NCBI GenBank assembly: GCA_948567375.1
Contig: OX419756.1
Span: 28,064,552 to 28,128,551, forward strand
Direction: 5' to 3'
From: Lunularia cruciata
Taxonomy: Eukaryota > Streptophyta > Marchantiopsida > Lunulariales > Lunulariaceae
DNA: 64,000 nt
Positions 1 through 11,365 of this stretch are shown piece after piece. The translations under genes were made by a program, and so were the position numbers. The notes beneath the pieces are model-generated. The model worked only from the letters and a program-made list of their open reading frames with translations. It was not told the DNA's origin and made no database searches. Each line of letters opens with the position of its first letter. Within the stretch, counting starts at the first letter, position 1.

Positions 1-1290
1 CTGCTTGAAGTATGTCTTTACAAAATGAAGTCTTTTATATAATATAAATTTAGAACGACTTGATTTTACCACGCAATTTGACTTTATAACCAGATAGGCT
101 TACAACGTACCGGAGAGCGTTTGATGTGAATGATAAAAAAGAAGGAGGAGACGGTGCCCTGAAATATCAGCTCATACTAAATATTCAATTTTGAAATATT
201 TCCAAAAAGAATGTCTAAGGATAAGGTTGGAGGGCTGTACTGTACTGTACTGTACAGTACAGTACAAGATCTTTTACGGTAGTATGTACATTGTACCTCT
301 TTCTGGCTTTGAGGGCTTTAGCTTCGATTCTTATCTGGTTTCGTCTCCGTTAGCCCACCCGCTTCCAGCATTTCAATCAATTTTCCCCTTGATTATAGTG
401 CCCTAGCTTTTGTAAACAAGTAGGTGCATTGTGTACATACATATGATTGCAAACTATTGTCCATGCGTTTGAGCTCTTTTGTTCGTGGAAATTTATATTC
501 GATGTTCGACATTTATATTCGATGCAGTATATAGGTCCTATGTGGAATGACTGAACATGAAATGAGAGTATTGCATTCATGCTTCCCATCTGTATATTTC
601 ACAACTTTACTCAACATTTTATTCTTTTAGTATGGAACTGACTACTTTTAGTAGTTTTTGCTTGGACGATCGACATTAGAGATAAATTCTTCTGTGGTTA
701 CAGGTACTATATCGTGTATTATTGTACTGAGTGAAGAATGTGGACGAGATGATGTCCACAACTGGTGTCGAAAGGATAACGTCTAAATGAAATTGTAGTG
801 AAATTCATCAAATGAACATTAGGTTTGGATTTGATTTCTCTGACGTTCATCGCACTCTATTTTATCTTGCTTTGTGTTTTAGTTTAAAGTGTTCATGTCT
901 TTTAATTATACAGAGGACATAGTATCTCATTGAAACATGTTGTAAATGTTGGACCGGACTTCTTTGTCATTATTAATTTAACACTCACTTATCTGATCTA
1001 GTGTCCAGCTATGTGTCATGACTAGACATGCAGTACGTTTTTGTATTCAACATTATCTGAACATTGCAAGACTTTTAATTTAACAACATTAGGAAGCCAT
1101 GTATGCATCACTATTCGTTTTCATGCTATATAATTTGCCTTTTAGAATTCGAGTTATTGCTACCATAAATCCGTATTTATATAGTACACAACTGTTATAT
1201 ATGAAAATAAAGTTATCCATTATTTCTTTCACACTAAAAATAATCAAGACCAATGGGATAGAACATACTCCACCTATCCATTTTTCTGTT
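1..1290. repeat. Duplicated block A, first copy
   Basis: This stretch matches 60660-63420 closely along its length, once the 1.4-kb insert at 60930-62365 in the other copy is removed. The match starts at the first bases of the window, so the block probably extends to the left. No convincing exon is visible. The short ORFs at 191-406, 377-589 and 1099-1293 are not preserved in the second copy beyond short patches, so the block reads as non-coding or as an untranslated flank. The homology stops near 1290, where LTR-like sequence begins. Confidence 0.8.
241..266. repeat. 26-bp perfect palindrome of GTAC motifs
   Basis: Tandem TGTAC/GTACA steps form a perfect inverted repeat centred between 253 and 254. 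GTAC is the core site of SBP-box (SPL) factors, including the copper-response element. The matching place in the second A block (near 60892-60902) has only a shortened GTAC run, so the copy number has changed since duplication. A regulatory role is inference. Confidence 0.6.
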
Positions 1291-1323
1291 TGACTTTCTT
1301 TTCTGCATTATGCCACTACTGGG

Positions 1324-1500
1324 TGCAGTATCCTCTTACAGGAATTGTCCTACCCAAAAGGATAAATACACAACAATACATGACTCATGTCAAAGTGACA
1401 CTATCTCTTTCGTGACTAGCCATTTCCAAATCGTATCCTTATGTGAATGACTTATTCTTACCAATTATACTATTAGTATGGCTACATTGGGTTGTCACAC
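1324..1500. mobile_element. LTR-like fragment, left copy (element E1)
   Basis: This segment aligns with 5378-5550 at moderate identity. Shared patches include TGACTAGCCAT, the stretch around ATTATAC...TTAGTA, and the final GTTGTCACA. The two look like the 3' parts of an old LTR pair ending in CA, here with the left part missing. Family and strand are not certain. Confidence 0.4.
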
Positions 1501-1525
1501 TCCTGCTAAGCTAGTACTAGCATGA

Positions 1526-2600
1526 GTGACCAGAGATTATAGATTATACCACCTTGGTGAGGAGGATGCACAAAGAAATTTACACAAGGAAGGACCAAGA
1601 AAGCAAGCTCCAGTAAGAAGTGACCCAGAGCTCAGATTGCTACAAGGAGGAAGCAAAGAAGGTGAATTCATTGATATGTTGAAAGAAACAAAGAAAAAGG
1701 CATGTTTTGCATCTGCGCTCTAAGGTCAAGAGAAGGAATTGGGCCAAATTCAATTGGAGTTGGGGAAGCTACAATGGAGAAGAAGCAAAAAGAGCTCAGC
1801 TAGGAAGATCAACTCTGAGCTCAAGACAAGGAGGTACTGAGATGAGCAGGTAAAGAGCCTATGCCAAGAGCTAAATGACACCAAGGTTCAAAATGCAACC
1901 TTGGATTTGCAGATGCTCTAGTTTAAAGGAAGTAGCAACACCATTGGAGGCCCAAACTAAGGAATTGGCTTTGACCATACAGAAAGAGGCATTACAAAGT
2001 GCCTCCAAATTGAAGCAAAGAAGAAGGAGGAACTTCAACAGGTGGAGGAAGTATGTGCATAGTTTGTGGAGATGCTCCAATAAGAAGCCAAAGAGAGAGC
2101 GCACAACTGCCAAGTCCAAAAATTGAGGTTTAAGGCTCAAAATTTGAAAGAGAAGAAATATGAAGAAGAATTAATGGACCAACTCTAACTTGCTCTTTGA
2201 AATAGGGACATGTGGATTGGAAATTCAACAAAGTAAAGAACTCATATCTATTGAAGATTTCTGATAACAAGGGGCACACTGAGGAGGTCCCAAGACAACT
2301 CAAGGGCGAAGGATGCTCTTTTAAGCAGAGTGCAATGCCGAAGGAACAGGAGATACCCAAAGGAACCATAGTATTAGATTAACTAACATTTTTTCATCTT
2401 TTCTAGCAACTGGATATATGACTTAGCTGTTTCTTGCAAGAACTCCCAACCCAACCTCTTAGATCTGGATATTCTTTGTGCATTTGTAAAAGAGGAACTA
2501 GACCAAAGGCTTTGGCCCTATGCACATTTTGGGATGAATGACATGTTGGCCAAGTTCCTGCCAAAGAACCCTTTGGTGTGGTAGCTTAAGTAGACATTGA
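1526..2600 (+). pseudogene. Lys/Glu-rich coiled-coil ORF relic, possibly retroelement gag
   Basis: Reading the plus strand across several stops and frame changes gives a charged, heptad-like protein: many K, E, Q and L residues, for example an EEDAQRNL stretch near 1560 and KKKEELQQVEE near 2020. A less charged segment follows near 2410-2590 (DLAVSCKNSQPNLLDLDIL). It lies just inside the LTR-like piece at 1324-1500, so a gag-type origin is possible. I recognise no zinc knuckle, protease or RT. The reading frame is broken repeatedly, so this is not a working gene. A captured host coiled-coil fragment is the alternative. Confidence 0.35.
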
Positions 2601-3020
2601 TTACTTGCATTGCATACTTAGGGAAAGAACTAAAAGCTTTTATGTTACTTGACAAAGTCTCCTTAAGCTGTCAAGAGTATATAAGATAAGAATTAAGAAC
2701 TGAATTGGTGGCAGCGGACTAGTTAGGGTCTGCAAGGAACAAAATCATGTGGTATATAAGGTTTCCACTCTATAATGAACAAGTTCACTTTACCATACAA
2801 TTTTGGATCACACTGAAGTCTAGTTTGATCAATCTGTATTCACATAGTGTATGGCTTCAAATGCCCTTGTTAGTGTACAGGTGTAAATACTGCTCAAGGA
2901 TTGCAATTGTTGAATGAAGGACAAAGGGTTTGCAATTGGAGTCTAAATGTAGAGGGTGGTCGGATGATGGATTCGATTGGTCTTAAGTACCATCAGTAAC
3001 AAGGAATCTAAACTCAAGGA
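2600..3020. other. Unassigned spacer
   Basis: No ORF, splice pattern or repeat with a clear partner in the window is visible. It is probably the inner remnant of the element that starts near 1290. Confidence 0.4.
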
Positions 3021-3169
3021 CATTCACTTGCCGTTAAACCCCTTTGGTGGTGTGTCTTGGGGGAAACATAGAACGTGCTATAGAGGTTGGAGGGATCGAG
3101 GCGAAGTGCATAACCTTTCAGCTCAAACATGTAACCATTTTGCTGACGAATGAGATCATATGGTGTTGC

Positions 3170-4020
3170 AGCGTTATTAGTGTATACACTTATATCGGCC
3201 TGGCCTGGGACACATTGAAGAGCAGCATTAAATATGTAGCATTTGCACAGGATAGGACAGGACTTTTCAAGACACGTACACAACAACACGTGTAGGAAAC
3301 ACAAAGAGAACTTGGCTTTGAACGAGAACAAATCTCTTGAGAAAGGGACAAGCGAGGAGCAAACACTTGGAAACCGACTTGATAGAAACAAGTTGATCGA
3401 TGCTCATATCGATACTATTGAGGCTTAGCCTCATTTAACCTATTGTGTCTCTCCCTTGTGCAGCTTGATGGTCTTCCCATTCCTTCTTCATGTGTTCTAT
3501 GTGGTCGCCTTTCTCTCACTTGTTAGATGTTCATGCATAAAGTTCTTGATTAGTGACTTCGGTTTCAAAGATGCCCTCATCCAGTACAGTAGTGCCCATT
3601 CGCTGAAGTGAATCGATTTTCAGTGAGTTAATTTGCCGCTTAGGCACAGTTCATTTGTAGGCCCCTCCAGATCCGTTTGCGTCACAGAAGAGGTTTGACT
3701 GAGAATTAGATCAAACAGGTCGAGAATCTAAATCTGTGTATTCAATCAAATATCCAACTATTCTTTCTATCCACTGGTTGCAAGTAGCCCAAGTTAGTGG
3801 CTCGGATTTACGACATAGTACCTCAGAAATTGGTTAGGATAAGACAGACGAAGATGAAGCATTGTTGCGTGTCGACACGATTACCCATTGTGAATCTCCC
3901 AATATTCCAGCCTTTCCCGTGCGGCTCACATCCAGATTACTGTGCAGCTGATTAGCTGCTCGTCAGTCATCGTGCAGTGTTGAAGGGGTCGAATGCCTCA
4001 TCATTGATGAGTTTCACATA
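3170..4020. repeat. Upstream block P, copy 0 (degenerate)
   Basis: It is homologous to 7640-8300, 41270-41950 and, most closely, 47970-48680. Landmarks include the AGGACAGGACTTTT region, the CTCTTGACTTTGAACGAGA region and the CATTGTGGATCTCTCA region. In the other units this block sits upstream of the hydrolase exons. Here it is cut off near 4020 and no hydrolase or NB-ARC follows. The 125-aa antisense ORF at 3014-3391 is not conserved in the other copies. Confidence 0.65.
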
Positions 4021-4467
4021 CACTACCATTTGCAAGATTTGACAACCTATATACAAAAGATTGCAGTGGTAAAGTTTCATTGGTTTAGATTGGCAAGCTA
4101 TTAACTACACGAGGTCTATTAAACTATTAACTACACGAGGTCGTAATTAAAGTCTTCCCTACTATCGAATCCAAAGAGAACTATTGAAACTGACCATTGG
4201 AACCATGAAACCTGGAAGTTTATCCGCAAGCATCCCAGTTACTAAGCACATCATTCACTTCAATAGAAACCCCTCAAAAGGTCGTGGGTAATTCCCAGGC
4301 AAATCCGGATCTCCCTTTCTGACTTCACTATTCAACGTAATCCTGGACAGTGGAAACGCCGACAAAGTTAGAAGTGGAACAGCTTTGGATGTCTGAGGAA
4401 AAATGCGACCAGATCATCATGTGAGGCGAGTGACATTGTCTATCTAATTGACACAGACAATGGATTC

Positions 4468-4612
4468 AAGGAATCCTAGAACATTTAAGGATGTAAACTG
4501 AGACTAGCGAGGAAGTCAAGATTAACTCAACATCGGAGTAAAGGAACTCTAGAACATTTAAGGATGTAAATTGAGACCAGGAAAGACATAGACATTAACT
4601 CTACATCGGAAT
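4468..4612. repeat. Two-copy tandem repeat, unit about 72 bp
   Basis: Two adjacent units share AGAACATTTAAGGATGTAAA and end in ACATCGGA. A smaller duplication (CTATTAACTACACGAGGTC) lies upstream near 4098-4142. Apart from these, nothing recognisable is seen between 4020 and 4680. Confidence 0.6.
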
Positions 4613-4889
4613 CTTGAACAATTGGTTAGTATAGAGGAGATACATTAGGGTTAGTATCAATTGGTATAGACTTAATCTGTGGATTGTGGCATTGCACGGC
4701 CGTGGATGCACCTCATCATTTTGTAGTAGAAAGTATAAGGGGAATCACCAGACATGATATAAGTTCAGTTGTTCATCTGAGTGCAATTCAACTCATGGCT
4801 GTGCTGAATTACAAACTTCATCATTTCATTATCCATGTTTGTGTATATGGTCAAATTGTGATTTTCTATGTATGCATGAATGAGCCTCT

Positions 4890-5550
4890 CTGTTGGAGAC
4901 AGTGTGATAAGGACCTCTATGATCCTTGACTTGTTTATGTCAGTATTGTATATGATTTTTGATCAATTGGTGGAGTAGTGGTGAGGAACTCAAAGTAGGA
5001 TCACAAGTGCTGTGGTGCGGGAAGGCAACCAGGCTTGACCAGAGTGTTGGATCCCTGGATGTTTTGAAGAACTGAGGTGATATGCTGACAGGCCGAGAGG
5101 GCTGTGAGCGTCCTGAAATACCATGTGTAATGAAAAGCCCCTCTGGTCAGGAACTTGTAGTATAGTGGTGGGTATGCTCTCTAGAAAGGGTAGAATGTAC
5201 TCATTGCCGTGTAGTATGCACAATAAAGGTAACTGTGAGGCTATAGACCTTTGGGGCCTATGACCTTCAATATGGACTGAACCATTTCTTTGAGGAGCCA
5301 AGTGCAAGGATATATTTTGTGTATGGGATTTGGATGTGTGGTTTCTTTTTTGTATTGTGCAACCCGTGAGGTGAAGTACCCTCTTCTAGCAATTGTCTTG
5401 CCCAAGAGAATAAAGATGTAAAAATGAACAGCTTGTGAGAAAGTGACATTAATTCCTTCATGACTAGCCATATCGGAACCCCGTCCTTGTGGGAACCACC
5501 TGTTCTTATCTATTATACTTTTAGTACATTGACATTGTGTTGTCACATTT
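4890..5550. mobile_element. LTR-like segment, right copy (element E1)
   Basis: The end of this segment (5378-5550) is homologous to 1324-1500 and finishes in GTTGTCACA. The start near 4890 is an estimate. Host sequence resumes at about 5560, where similarity to 14945-15120 and 16470-16700 begins. Because block P (3170-4020) lies between the two LTR-like pieces, E1 is either rearranged or two separate fragments. Confidence 0.35.
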
Positions 5551-5559
5551 AGGACAAAC

Positions 5560-6030
5560 AAGTATTACTCGTTTACTGTTGAAGCTATATGTATTAGATG
5601 TTCATGCATCTGAATGGCGGATTTTCAGAGTTAAATTGATATAGGATCCGCTTGATCTTATGAGCGGTTATGGGGATCATGAAATCCATTAATTGCAGAG
5701 GATACTTGTTATATCTTGCTGTGTACTAAGATGTAGAGTTTTCCAACTTCAAATAGGGCCTGTTTGATTTTTTCGTTTGGTAATGATGGAATATATAATA
5801 ATTTTCTTAGAATTTATAGTCCTAACTCCAAGTAGAAAATTTCTTAAATAGGTCAGGTGAATGAATGAATAGAATAGATACTGAACGTAGATGTCTATAT
5901 GCTAAATCCTAGTGAAGAATGTCGGTTTGCAAGTAAAGCAGACACTTAATAAGGGATAAAAGAAGTCCATTCAGTATGATTCAATATGAATCTTTTTACA
6001 AGAGTCATGAGATATTCATCCTTTCTATCT
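5560..6030 (+). repeat. Host repeat preceding the TPR exons
   Basis: It matches 14945-15120, 15550-15720 and 16470-16895. All contain a GATGTTCA...CATCTGAATGG type segment, then a pyrimidine-rich stretch leading to the acceptor of the first TPR exon. It is intronic or intergenic in character. Confidence 0.55.
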
Positions 6031-6035
6031 CGCAG

Positions 6036-6690
6036 ATACTGTGCATAAACCGTGGAAGTGTTTGCTTGTAGCCTCGCTCCGACCCAAGATGTGAACAAAG
6101 CCTTGGAAACTTACACGAATTAGATACATCGAGCGGCGATCCACCGTTTGCTACTGTAAGTCGACTATAACATCGATCTGGTTTTATATTTCCAATGTGG
6201 TCCATGCCACAATCAACGTCAATTATGCATCATAATTTAATACAGTGTCTCACGTTTGTTTTGTTCAATCGGATAGAAAGCGAGCGAAATTCCAAACGGA
6301 GATCGGAGTTTTGAAGCTGCTAATGAAGATATGGATATCGCCCTGCATAATAATAGTCTTGACAAAGAGTATGTTATGAATACTCCGTATATTCTACACT
6401 GCATTCTAACCAGTTTTTTCTGCAAGAGAAAGGGGATCTAAAATGAATGATGGGAGACCTGGATTGTACTCTGTAGAATAGAGCAAAAGCGTGGAGGTTT
6501 TGAGCCGACCGGACTACGAAGTGTTGAAGCACCTTGGGTTCATCAAATTTCTAATGGGAGACATGGAAGGTGCTCGCCAAGATGCAGAACAAGCACTAAC
6601 TATCTGACCTCAGAATGCTTGTCAGCCTAGCAAGATGTCTAATTGTTTAGGAACCAGCTTAGCGAAGTACCCCGGCTTTGAGCTCTACAT
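6036..6690 (+). pseudogene. TPR-tail pseudogene, copy T0
   Basis: Two exon-like pieces match the TPR tail of the main unit. Exon a (6036-6155, after CTCGCAG and before GTAAGTCG) has in-frame stops. Exon b starts about 6277 after GGATAG and keeps patches such as the GDMEGARQDAEQAL equivalent near 6560-6600. The region around 6300-6500 is frame-broken, and codon TGA replaces the sense codon in the QPKNA part (near 6605). No NB-ARC precedes it; the upstream neighbour is the E1 LTR-like segment. It is a dead remnant of an HNL-type unit. Confidence 0.6.
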
Positions 6691-6699
6691 AATAGAACC

Positions 6700-7640
6700 T
6701 CCTGATGCATGTGGGCATTCTCTCAATGTGATGCAAGTGAATTCTTGCAGGGTGTCTCCTCCTTGCAGGTTGAATTCAGTTTTAACTTTTTGTCATTCCA
6801 CACTTTATTCTTGATATCTATATTGAAGCACATGCATTTCTCTCATTGGAAATCTGGCTTACTCAAAACCCTTGTAAATTCACACTGAAAGCGGGTTCAT
6901 GCGCAAAGTACCTTAATAAATCCTGTCTAAAGATTGGAATAACCCCATTCATCTAGGTCTGAGAACATTAAACTCACACAATATATAACAGAATATTTTT
7001 TTTAAGTGTATATCTTGAGTGAAAATTCTATTATTTAAAAATATTTGATCGCTAGTGGCTGGAATTATAAATTGAATGACTGCTAGTAACTATTATCAGG
7101 ATAAAGTTTCCACTTACTGATCATGCGATTCTATTCGATACGGGTCATTGTAATACACCTATGGATTTAGACTGGACTTTTACTCTTGCTCCTAAAAGTC
7201 AAAAGTGAATCCATACTTGTAGCCAAGAACGATTTTGGAAAAAAGACACTCTTTTTAAGGTGAGGAGTAAAAGTTTTAATCCTCCATCGTAAACGTGTTT
7301 ACAATTCTGGAATGTTTTAATCACAAAGGAATGTTTTGTCTTCTAAAACTTGTTATACATCGTCAATGGACCAAGTCGTACATGTTTATACTCCTGATGT
7401 ATTTAAAAGGAAAGTTTTGTGACAACGATTCTTACGGTACGTCGATAATTTATCAAAATTCAGAACTCGATGTTCCCACATGATCATGAAGTGATTGTTA
7501 TCTCAAGAAATGCAAAAACGTTGATTAGCCAACGTATCTAACCATGTAAGGAAAGACAAAAACTAAATTACTGTCAACTGGACCTGCAAACCTTGCATGC
7601 TTAAAACTCTAACCATTTGGCTCATGTTTCAAATCGTTTG
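6700..7640. repeat. Spacer block S, copy 0
   Basis: This is intergenic sequence homologous to 17533-18180 (first part), 47020-47960 and 40735-41270 (second part). Shared marks include GATGCAAGTGAATTC, CACTGATCATGCG and CCAAGTCGTACAT. No gene is supported, and the 62-aa ORF at 7295-7483 is not conserved. Confidence 0.7.
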
Positions 7641-9160
7641 GTCTTTACGGTTGTTCGTACATACACTATGAATAGCAGCATTAAGCATGTAGCCTTGGCA
7701 AGGGGAAGGACAGGACTTTTTCATGACACGGACTCTACCCGGGTGGCAACACAAGAAAAGCTCTTGACTTTGAACGAGAGGAAATCAATCTCTCGAACAA
7801 GGTGCAAGGGAGACGCAAACTCTTGAAACTGACGAGGGAGAAGCACAAAGTTCAAGATTAGTGACGTCGACCTTTTACGCCTCAGGGGATTTTCATGAGT
7901 TAATTTACCGCGTAGTCACAGTTCATTTGCAGACCCCTCCATAACCTTTGCGTCCCAAAAGAAGTTTAACTGAGAACTAGATCAAAGAGGTCGGGAATCT
8001 ACATCTGTAAATTGAATCAAACTTCCAACTATGCTTCCTATCGACTTGTTGCACATAGTTAAAGTTGAGAAGCTCTGATTTAGACACATCATCTCGGAAT
8101 TGTCTAAGATAATGCAGACGAAGATGAATCATTGTTACAGTTGCTACGACTACCCATCGTGGATCCCTCACTATTCCAGCCTCCCGTGAGGCTCTGCGTA
8201 CGATTCACATCCAGAGCACTGTATAGCTGGTTAGCTGTTTCGCCGATAATCGCGCAGTGTTGAAGCGGCGTTCTTTTATGCGAAATGTTGAATAAGCTGG
8301 GAGTCAAAGTTTAAAGAAACAACAAGATCAAGACCACTAAAGTAGAATTGATGAGAATCTTGGATCAATCTTCTAATGTCGCACGCTATCAGCTGTCCCC
8401 TGCACAGTTTCCAACCAGCTCCAAGACTTGCCCATGTTCATTACTCGTCTTGTGTCCTTGAGACCCGGTTCCTCGTGAAGGTTCTGGACAGTAAGCACGC
8501 GTCGAGAAGTAGGGGTGAGATCTCTGGAAGTTGAAAGCATAAATTCCCGGCTCGGGGAGGTGAAAGATGTTGTCAATAGCGAGCGATGACAATCGGGACG
8601 TGCTCTGTACCTTCATAGAGCGCAGATGTAGTTCCCCTTGGTGCTTAGAGATGCGGACACCCGGTTGTCTGCACCCGGTCGTTCTTGAGGGTGTGCGAGG
8701 ATTGTAGAGGAGGAAGCAAGGAAGTGATCACGGGATTGGATACTGAAAGTCTGTGACGATGAGAGGTGGTCCGTGCAGATGATATCGATAGATCCTCATT
8801 TCTGTTTCTCAGAACCGGTGTGTAATCAACTTCTTTTCCCGTTTCGCACGAATATGATGGTCCCATATTGGGAGATGATCAAAACAACCAAGGACCAATC
8901 AATCTGGAGAGTTCGGTAGGCTAGATTGTTTTCATATGGCACGCAATAACATACTTTAGATAACATGGTGAAAATCTAACCCAAAGAAGCATAAGATTGA
9001 TTGCGAAAGAGGTAATGGATAATAGAATTGGTGCTGGATACGGTTTCATGAACACTTGACCTTTCGGTCGGTGTTCGGTCAGTGATGCTCGGAATCTGTT
9101 GTTGATGAGCAGAAGTCTACCTGAAGCGACGCTTCATTCAGATATTCAAAGAAACTATGA
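7640..9160. repeat. Upstream block P, copy 1
   Basis: It is nearly colinear with 41270-42790 and 47970-49370. It sits directly upstream of the start codons of the HNL-type gene and is the best candidate for its promoter region. It also holds a conserved antisense ORF (8389-8616). No TATA box could be assigned with confidence. Confidence 0.65.
8389..8616 (-). CDS. Conserved antisense ORF in block P, unknown
   Basis: A 75-residue minus-strand frame contains an EPGIYAFNFQ.SHPYFSTRA segment. The same frame is open at 42035-42235 (66 residues), where a 3-nt deletion keeps the frame. It is also partly open at 48826-49038 (DPGIYAFNFQMSYPYFFTRA). That retention across three duplicates hints at a coding exon, possibly of a gene pointing away from the HNL gene. 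I recognise no family, and similar DNA alone could explain the shared frame. Exon limits are unknown. Confidence 0.25.
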   Translation of the reverse strand: MKVQSTSRLSSLAIDNIFHLPEPGIYAFNFQRSHPYFSTRAYCPEPSRGTGSQGHKTSNEHGQVLELVGNCAGDS

Positions 9161-9466
9161 ATCATGTCCATACTTCAGGTTTGTTTCTCGGTCCCAATGA
9201 TCCTTACATTGTTTCATGTTGTTTTAGGGGACATATTCTGCTAGATTTTCCTACTGATGGCTTTTTATCTCCTTTGCATATCTAATGTTAAGTTCGGAGT
9301 GACGGTTTGGCATCTAAAACATCGTAACAAGTGTAGCTCCTGAAGATTTCTAACATTGAACGTAGTCATGATCTTTCTCAGTTGATCTCACTGTCCATAC
9401 TGTTTATGCGAAACTACATCTATGTTCGCCAATCCGTACATGCAGCTGAATGATTCAATTATGAAC
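9160..9466 (+). repeat. Micro-duplication of the hydrolase exon 1/intron 1 region
   Basis: ATGTCCATACTTCAG followed by GTTTGT (near 9165), then an intron-like stretch and CATGCAG before CTGAATGATTC (near 9447), parallels the real start of the gene: ATG at 10052 and exon 2 at 10318. The same decoy is found in the second unit at about 42784-43090, so it predates the larger duplication. The decoy exon 2 runs out of similarity after about 30 bases. Confidence 0.55.
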
Positions 9467-9739
9467 TTACAGTTGATTGACGAAGTTGACGTTCTGCTTG
9501 TCTTGGTAGGTGTCAGTGGACGTATGAGCACTGACGTCCATGTTTCTCTCCTGACGGTGGGAGGACAATGATATTAGATGGTTGTGCACGAGGGCACTGA
9601 GTATTGTTGCATCGATCTCTAGAAGCTTCTTTACGTGGAAAGTGGAATTCAGCAGGACAAATTTAGACAATGATCTGTGAAGTTTCTTGTATTTGTAAAA
9701 GAAACAGAACCCATATGTCGGTTCAAAAATTTGACACAC
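9467..9739 (-). CDS. Conserved antisense ORF, unknown
   Basis: A 90-residue minus-strand ORF includes FEPTYG.CFF.KY, SLSKF.LLNS and NMDVSAHTSTD. Its duplicate at 43118-43429 (103 residues) is open in the same frame, with a 6-nt in-frame length difference (ID versus HIDA region). It lies between the decoy start (9165) and the true start (10052) of the HNL gene. I recognise no domain. It may be an exon of a divergent gene or chance conservation within a duplicated promoter. Confidence 0.25.
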   Translation of the reverse strand: MCQIFEPTYGFCFFYKYKKLHRSLSKFVLLNSTFHVKKLLEIDATILSALVHNHLISLSSHRQERNMDVSAHTSTDTYQDKQNVNFVNQL

Positions 9740-10051
9740 AGATCAGCACAAGCTGTTGTGCCTCCCTTGTAGACCTTATCCAAGGAGAGCCTCGATCGAC
9801 TGTGCGAGACCTCGAACTGAAATGTTGAGAGTATTTTGTTAGCATAATTTCTTTCTTCTTTACAAGATCCATCCAGAAACAAGCAGTCACTGTCAACTGG
9901 ATCTCTATTTACTTCGGGTTAGTCGAGAATATCGCCCGTTGCTTCTCTATATATACTAATTGGGAATTTGTCGTCTGGCGTTCTGTTGATGATGCAGTCC
10001 ACCTATAGCGACCTATAGTCATTGGCTATCCAAAATAGGAGAGTATCGATC

Positions 10052-11365
10052 ATGTCCACCCGTCAGGTTGGTTTGCCATGAATAATGGTCCTTAGTTATA
10101 CGTTGCGTAAGGGAACATATTTTGCTGGATTTTGTTACTGCTGGGTTTTATCTCCTTTCCATACTGAATGTTAGGGTCTGAGAGACAGTCTTCATCTAAG
10201 ACACCCAAACAAGAATAGCTTCTGAAGATCTCTGACGTTTAATGTTACATAATATACCTCAGTGATCTTGCTGTCCACAAATGCTCACCTTCAACTCGCT
10301 AATTCGTTTGTGTGCAGCTGAGTGATACAATTTATGAACTGCATTGCCCGCCGAGCCCCAATATGGACCTGGTCTTCATTCACGGGTTTTGCCGGCAAGA
10401 TGATCCTTCTCCCCATATATCTACGTGGATGTCTTCCTGTACGGATGGCCTCCAGCTCTGGCCACAGACTTGGCTACCGGAAGAGTTCCCTCGAGCTCGC
10501 GTGTTGACAATGACTTATGACGGAAGCTTGGAGAAAACAGCAACCGCAGGCAGAATGGATCTATACCTAATTGTGGAAAATCTTTCTACTGCACTGACTT
10601 CCAACGAGGCAGATCTGGTGAAGAAACGGCCGCTGTTTCTTATTGGTCATGGTTCTGCGGGCATTGTCATAAAAGAGATATGTTGTCGTTTAAGCAGCAA
10701 CAACCATGGCAAGCATCGTAGGTCGCAAGCAATATGTCGGGATATGAGAGGGATATTCTTTTACGGGACTCCACACAAAGGAGCCTCCACAAAGTCCCCG
10801 TGGTACGAGCGCGCTATGGTGTCGGGAAGTCCTTTGGTAGAGACCGTGGAAATTTTAAACTATGAATTAGCAAGACTGGAGCAACAATTTAATTGTTTTC
10901 TTGACTCACATCAAGACTGCTCCATTGCCGACGTTGGAGAATCTCAAGAAACTCCGGTGGTAAGTGTTTCCCGTCAACAACTGGTAATAAGTGCCGTTCA
11001 CTTATCTTGGTCCGTCCGGAGATCCTAAGGCTCAGTAAGCTCTGGGTATGAGTTATGATTTAGATCTAACATGGAGTGATATATAGTTATCATTTCAAGG
11101 GAATAAAGAAATAAATAGATTCTGTCGTTGTCAATGGAGGACAACCTAAAAATCGTGGTTGTTTATAATCGTGGTTGTTGATGGTCATTGGATATAGGGA
11201 ACACCCAAAATACCCATGGTTCCGGAGGGTTCCTCCAGATGTGGGAGAGGACAATTCAACATAATTGAAGGGGTTGATCATTGTACTATTTGCAAACCAA
11301 AGAGTCGAACGGCGAACGCGTTCCTATACCTGGTCAACTTTATTAAAGATTTGGAACCTCCGAAG
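10052..11365 (+). CDS. Alpha/beta-hydrolase module of an HNL-type gene (exons 1-3)
   Basis: Three exons join in phase 0: 10052-10066 (MSTRQ, then a GT donor), 10318-10959 (after GTGTGCAG, before GTAAGT) and 11198-11365 (after GATATAG, before GTAATT). The product resembles SERAC1-like lipase/esterase domains. It shows DLVFIHGF near the N-terminus, the nucleophile motif GHGSAG (Ser codon 10654-10656), FYGTPHKGAS, and the probable catalytic His in EGVDHCTICKP (11279-11281). Such a hydrolase upstream of NB-ARC defines the liverwort HNL class. The enzyme substrate is unknown; in this setting it probably senses or signals in immunity, in the cytosol. Exon 3 ends in phase 0, as the next exon requires. 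This module looks intact. Confidence 0.75.

Noticed and set aside
3014-3391. 125-residue minus-strand ORF in block P copy 0
   Set aside because: The frame is not kept in the other P copies and the sequence has no domain; it is chance openness in a spacer.
10322-10507. 61-residue plus-strand ORF in another frame of the hydrolase exon
   Set aside because: It is a frame shadow; the hydrolase frame carries the motifs and correct splice phases.
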